IMG/VR virus record: IMGVR_UViG_3300025108_000066
Span: 1-53,970 of that record
Direction: 5' to 3' (one strand)
Length of the DNA: 53,970 nt
From: a virus
The position numbers were made by a program, and so were the translations under genes. The notes below the pieces were generated by a model, which made no database searches, was not told where the DNA came from, and saw only the letters and a program-made list of their open reading frames with translations. Positions 50,821-53,970 of this stretch are shown here, one piece after another (position 1 is the stretch's first letter; each line of letters begins with the position of its first letter).

Positions 50821-51998
50821 CAATGAAAGTACCAAGCTGGCAAGACATAACTCTAAATGTTTGGAACAAAGATGACTTGATGAAGTTAAATACAAACAAC
50901 TGGCAACCTGTTGGTGATACACATACCATACCTGACCATGGTCTGGGTAAGTTTGACTATGACAGTCTATGGAAACTTGCCCTTAAATCTAGAGCCCCAA
51001 GAGGTAAAGGTAAGTTTATTAACACATGGCTAAGACTAAAGCTAGACAATGAAGAGCCATGCCTAATGATTTATGGCAAGGAGTTTATGCGTGTTAGTCA
51101 AGATAACATAGCTACTGTTCAAATAGATACCAAAGATGTGTGGCATTCACCAAGTGTTTATGTATCAGCACTAGAGAAATGGATACCCTTTATGATAATG
51201 AGACATAGGACTGGTATCTATAGGATAATGCACAAGCTTAAAGTGTTAGAACACGTAAAGGAATTTGTTGGAACTGAGATATATTCATGGACTATGTATC
51301 AGAAAATTCTAAGGCAAGGGCAAGTAGTTTGTAAGGGACTTAGGTTTGACTTGAACACAGGCAAACTACTAAATCCTAACACAGACCACGAGCCTACAAA
51401 ATGTGTAGAGCATAAAGACAAGAGGAAAGAATGGCGAAAGAATATAACAGCATTTAAGAAACAGTTACGAACAAGACTAAGACTAGGTGTAGTCGAGACA
51501 ATGCTAGATAAGATACAAAATGCAAATACTACTAGATGTCTTAATGTTATAGAGACTCATGCCAAACTGTTGGGGAAGTGGGATAGTGATGAGTATGGCA
51601 GTCTTGGATATCAAGTAGGTAGAATAAGAGAAGAACAAAAGGATAATAAAAATACATCTCTACAGGTTGCTATAAATTGGAATGAGTCTATAGAATTTAT
51701 AGCCTCACACATAGCAAACAACACAATGCCTAACGAGATATTCATACCATTGTGTATAACAATACAGACCATACAAGAGAATGCATGGAGGAGTGAGCCT
51801 ACCTTAGACCAATGTATTACTACATTCTTTAACAAACTGAGCCTACCTCTACGAAGACATTTCGGAGTGATAGAAAAGGAGGCTACTATATCATCTGACA
51901 ACAACTTGTACTATATATGTAGACCACGCAGAAGATTTTATAGTGTCGAGCTACCTATAGACCAAATATACAATACATATAAAGGAGAAATAAAATGA
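50817..51998 (+). CDS. Unidentified protein, 393 aa
   Basis: Basic, mixed alpha/beta protein without a recognised motif. Trp-rich N-terminal segments (SWQDITLNVWNKDD, NNWQPVG), a His/Cys-containing middle (HEPTKCVEHKDKRKEW) and an Arg-rich end (CRPRRRFYSVELP) are the visible features. AGGAGG is placed well before the ATG, and the start overlaps the Nmad5-like gene by four bases. It could be its functional partner; no function is assigned. Confidence 0.75.
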   Translation: MTMKVPSWQDITLNVWNKDDLMKLNTNNWQPVGDTHTIPDHGLGKFDYDSLWKLALKSRAPRGKGKFINTWLRLKLDNEEPCLMIYGKEFMRVSQDNIATVQIDTKDVWHSPSVYVSALEKWIPFMIMRHRTGIYRIMHKLKVLEHVKEFVGTEIYSWTMYQKILRQGQVVCKGLRFDLNTGKLLNPNTDHEPTKCVEHKDKRKEWRKNITAFKKQLRTRLRLGVVETMLDKIQNANTTRCLNVIETHAKLLGKWDSDEYGSLGYQVGRIREEQKDNKNTSLQVAINWNESIEFIASHIANNTMPNEIFIPLCITIQTIQENAWRSEPTLDQCITTFFNKLSLPLRRHFGVIEKEATISSDNNLYYICRPRRRFYSVELPIDQIYNTYKGEIK

Positions 51999-52180
51999 CA
52001 AACAACAGCATGATAGCAGAAGAGGATATGTGCAAATCGAACATAATTCAAATTGCTATCAGAAGAAGAGTACTGATTGATAAGGTTAAGCTAATACTAA
52101 AAGATAGTATGTCAAAAGGTGAAAGCATAGAGCCTAATCGTTTGTATGAAACAATAATAAAAATGGAGAAGAAAGTATGA
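51995..52180 (+). CDS. Hypothetical protein, 61 aa
   Basis: Short helical, basic protein (IIQIAIRRRVLIDKVKLILKD). Coupled by four-base overlaps to the genes on both sides, with a GGAGAA ribosome site before it. It has no recognised family. Confidence 0.65.
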   Translation: MTNNSMIAEEDMCKSNIIQIAIRRRVLIDKVKLILKDSMSKGESIEPNRLYETIIKMEKKV

Positions 52181-52311
52181 GTGATGTAGAAAAACTACAA
52201 GAGTTTTTAAAGTGGGTTAAGACAAGTCCATTTAAGTTTGATGTTACAGGAATGCAAGGTGGATTTGTTCGTGTAAAATTTTATGTAGAAGAGGAGAAAG
52301 ATAATGAGTAG
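52177..52311 (+). CDS. Hypothetical protein, 44 aa
   Basis: Starts in the stop overlap of the previous gene, with GGAGAAGAAAGT upstream. The sequence (EKLQEFLKWVKTSPFKFD, then GGFVRVKFYVEEEK) fits a small helix-plus-sheet domain. It ends overlapping the zinc-ribbon gene after it. The function is unknown. Confidence 0.62.
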   Translation: MSDVEKLQEFLKWVKTSPFKFDVTGMQGGFVRVKFYVEEEKDNE

Positions 52312-52525
52312 TAGTACAGGCGAGTGGTGTTGCACAGAGTGTGGCTCATACAATGCCTATCAAGAAACATTTAGTGATGATGAGGTAGGACACATTATGG
52401 GCTGTAATGATTGTGGTTACTATGATGTATACAGAGAGAATGCAGAAACAGGACAAGTAATAGAAGAGTATCAAGGCAAAGAACACTACTATGCCAAAGA
52501 AGATAAGGAGAAAGACAATGACTAG
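52304..52525 (+). CDS. Small zinc-ribbon protein, 73 aa
   Basis: Two CxxC knuckles (Cys10/Cys13 and Cys34/Cys37, with an extra Cys9) make a zinc ribbon. The C-terminal part is acidic and ends EKDND. GAGGAG precedes the ATG. It is the second small ribbon protein of the accessory arm; a nucleic-acid or host-protein binding role is possible. Confidence 0.75.
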   Translation: MSSSTGEWCCTECGSYNAYQETFSDDEVGHIMGCNDCGYYDVYRENAETGQVIEEYQGKEHYYAKEDKEKDND

Positions 52526-52646
52526 AGAAGAACTTTATGAGTGGTTGAACACTTGCCCAAGCCACAAATGGGAGACGCCCCATGAGAGTGAGGAGTATGT
52601 AAGTGTTGATTTTAAAATAGATGAAGAGGAGGAAGATGATGAGTAA
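52518..52646 (+). CDS. Hypothetical acidic protein, 42 aa
   Basis: Starts after AAGGAG with helical TREELYEWLNTCPSHKWE and ends in an acidic run (IDEEEEDDE). It overlaps both neighbours by eight bases. Acidic mini-proteins in phage early operons can mimic DNA or block host proteins, but nothing specific shows that here. Confidence 0.62.
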   Translation: MTREELYEWLNTCPSHKWETPHESEEYVSVDFKIDEEEEDDE

Positions 52647-52890
52647 TAAAGACGGTTGGGTAGATGATTACACAATAAGTATTGGATGGTGTACTGATGA
52701 TGTTTTGGAACTTGTACGCATGAGAAATATGAACAGGTTGTCAGATGATATACCAAAAGAAAAACTAACTTTAGATGAATGTAAAGAGGTGTTAGCTAGA
52801 TGTTTAAGAGGACATGACGCTAATCATGGTATTACATGGGACACATTAGATTTTCACATTGACGACATTATAAAGGAGAAAGACAAATGA
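52639..52890 (+). CDS. Hypothetical protein, 83 aa
   Basis: The ATG at 52,639 has GAGGAGG about six bases upstream; an in-frame ATG at 52,621 lies inside the previous gene and is unlikely. The sequence has DGWVDDYTISIGW and a helical middle (LTLDECKEVLARCLRG), then HDANHG and an acidic-basic end. No family is recognised. The stop overlaps the next ATG. Confidence 0.68.
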   Translation: MSNKDGWVDDYTISIGWCTDDVLELVRMRNMNRLSDDIPKEKLTLDECKEVLARCLRGHDANHGITWDTLDFHIDDIIKEKDK

Positions 52891-53369
52891 CAGTAGTAGT
52901 ATGGGACGGCGAAACTCTAGCTACAGATAGACAGGCTAGTGATGGCTCAGTTAAATGGGAGACAGACAAAGCGTGGTACGTAATGAGAGATGACAAACCT
53001 TACATAGTATCGGGAGTAGGTTATCTTAAATACATTGTAGCTTTGAGAGAGTGGTTTACTGAGGGTGCTAACCCTGATAAGTACCCTTTCGGAATAAGTG
53101 ATACAGGGGCATACAAGATTACCAAGTCTCAACTCATTGTCGTAAGTAAAGACAAAGGTCTAATGGTTTATGAAGACACACCATTCCCTGTGATACGTGG
53201 GTTTACACAATGTGCATTCGGAGATGGCAAAGAGTTTTCATATGGGGCATTGAGTATGGGAGCTACATCAAGTGAGGCAGTAGGTGTTACCAATGAACAT
53301 TCTTTACATTGTGGGAAAGGAGTGGCACTATACAGTTTATATAACTTACACAGTAGTAAAGTAACATAA
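52887..53369 (+). CDS. Proteasome/HslV-like Ntn hydrolase
   Basis: 160 residues. MTVVVWDGETLATDRQ at the start resembles HslV-like Ntn hydrolases, in which Met is removed to expose the catalytic Thr (here Thr2), with an Asp near position 14. A C-terminal signature AFGDGKEFSYGALSMGATSSEAV gives the usual Gly/Ala helix and a following TNEHS. Similar single proteins occur in phages; substrates are unknown. It is in the accessory operon rather than beside a partner ATPase such as HslU. Confidence 0.72.
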   Translation: MTVVVWDGETLATDRQASDGSVKWETDKAWYVMRDDKPYIVSGVGYLKYIVALREWFTEGANPDKYPFGISDTGAYKITKSQLIVVSKDKGLMVYEDTPFPVIRGFTQCAFGDGKEFSYGALSMGATSSEAVGVTNEHSLHCGKGVALYSLYNLHSSKVT

Positions 53370-53385
53370 AGGAGTTTACACGAGT

Positions 53386-53613
53386 ATGATAAAGAGTAAT
53401 GACAAGGTAGAGAAACCTGAACACTATGCAAGGTATAAGATAGAGCCAATAACATTTATTGTTGAGAACGATATACCTTATTGTGAATCAAACGTAATCA
53501 AGTATGTCTGTAGGTGGCAGTACAAACACCCAACTAAACAAGGACAGATAGATGACTTGAAGAAAGCAAGACAGTATATAGATATATTAATTAAAAAAGT
53601 AGAGAGAGGTTAG
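53386..53613 (+). CDS. DUF3310 protein
   Basis: 75 residues. The typical DUF3310 pattern is clear: KPEHYARYKIEPITFI, then SNVIKYVCRW and LKKARQYIDILIKK at the C-terminus. This family is widespread in phages, often called nucleotide kinase-like, but its biochemical role is not settled. The gene lies between the Ntn hydrolase and a 64-residue gene. Confidence 0.88.
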   Translation: MIKSNDKVEKPEHYARYKIEPITFIVENDIPYCESNVIKYVCRWQYKHPTKQGQIDDLKKARQYIDILIKKVERG

Positions 53614-53614
53614 T

Positions 53615-53809
53615 ATGAAGATAGATGTATGGGAAAAAGTAAAGACAACAAGTATTGATGAGATAGACACTAATAAACATATTCTAGCTGAGCTTGATGA
53701 AGACCAGTCTCAGTACAGAATAATTAAAGTACTTAAAAATGGGACAGCAATAGATGTTTCATCAGAGGGTAATTGGGTATTTCATAAATATTTAGACAGT
53801 AAAATTTAG
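53615..53809 (+). CDS. Hypothetical protein, 64 aa
   Basis: Acidic, mixed protein (WEKVKTTSIDEIDTNKHILAE, later NGTAIDVSSEGNW), likely a small beta domain. It starts one base after DUF3310 and is followed ten bases later by the gene that spans the genome junction. AGAGAGG lies upstream of its ATG. No family is recognised. Confidence 0.65.
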   Translation: MKIDVWEKVKTTSIDEIDTNKHILAELDEDQSQYRIIKVLKNGTAIDVSSEGNWVFHKYLDSKI

Positions 53810-53819
53810 GAGGATAAAG

Positions 53820-53970
53820 ATGTTAATACAAGTAAATAGATACATAAAAACCACTTACGAATTAAATAAAATTCCCGAAGATGGGTTTGAAAATTGGTCT
53901 GATGATGAGATAGCTGGTCATTTTGAAGAGCATGGTCTTGCAGTAAAAACAGACAGAGGATATTGTGGCT
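53820..53970 (+). CDS. N-terminal part of the junction-spanning small protein
   Basis: An AGGAGG site precedes the ATG. This is the start of the 61-residue protein completed at 134 after the redundancy. This copy codes Glu where the left copy codes Lys (GF[E/K]NW). The run of small genes thus continues directly into the DNA polymerase, linking accessory and replication modules on one strand. Confidence 0.75.
   Translation, partial: MLIQVNRYIKTTYELNKIPEDGFENWSDDEIAGHFEEHGLAVKTDRGYCG
53872..53970. repeat. Right copy of the 99-bp terminal redundancy
   Basis: This repeats bases 1-99 with two differences, one silent (CCC/CCT) and one changing Glu to Lys. It shows that the linear record covers a full genome and suggests either real strain variation in the sampled population or a sequencing error at these two bases. 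Confidence 0.9.

Overview
The window is one essentially complete genome of a tailed double-stranded DNA phage, most likely a short-tailed (podovirus) phage of a marine bacterium. Evidence for completeness: the first and last 99 bases are the same apart from two differences, and one small gene runs off the right end and finishes at the left end. The unique unit is therefore about 53,871 bp. The AT-rich composition, family-A DNA polymerase without a 5'-3' exonuclease domain, large portal, T7-like order of ejection proteins, small basic proteins typical of marine phage genomes and lack of integrase or RNA polymerase point to a lytic marine podovirus. Size and content recall HMO-2011-type phages of marine Alphaproteobacteria; that placement is inference.

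Layout. The genome has two divergent arms. The rightward arm starts near 44.5 kb, runs through the right end and, via the redundancy, through 9.85 kb. The leftward arm runs from 44.37 kb down to 9.9 kb. They converge on a strong hairpin at 9,878-9,898. 136-9,848 (+): replication and recombination: DNA polymerase, Cas4-like Fe-S nuclease, VRR-NUC nuclease, SNF2-like helicase, ssDNA-binding protein, HTH protein and primase-helicase. 9,906-23,939 (-): a giant 3,270-residue ejection/polyvalent protein and its partners. 24.3-36.3 kb (-): tail nozzle candidate, lysis-type membrane proteins, secreted proteins, small basic proteins, two related S74-type fibres and head-tail connectors. 36.6-44.4 kb (-): capsid, scaffold, portal and terminase.

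44.5-53.97 kb (+): accessory and probably early/host-takeover region. It begins with three short units, each preceded by a conserved bipartite motif (GAGCAGAAA, exactly 11 bases, TGTGTCA). Between them are two long gene-free stretches (45,142-45,813 and 46,668-47,126) packed with inverted repeats. The second can be read as a chain of stem-loops with G-U pairs and one GNRA-type tetraloop, and is the best candidate here for a new structured RNA. The third motif leads into a MoxR ATPase, a helical partner and a metallopeptidase-like/VWA protein, then a possible nucleotide-modification-associated protein, many tiny proteins, a proteasome-like Ntn hydrolase and a DUF3310 protein.

No tRNA, CRISPR, integrase, reverse transcriptase or recognisable endolysin was found by eye. 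All family calls are from reading motifs; no database search was run.
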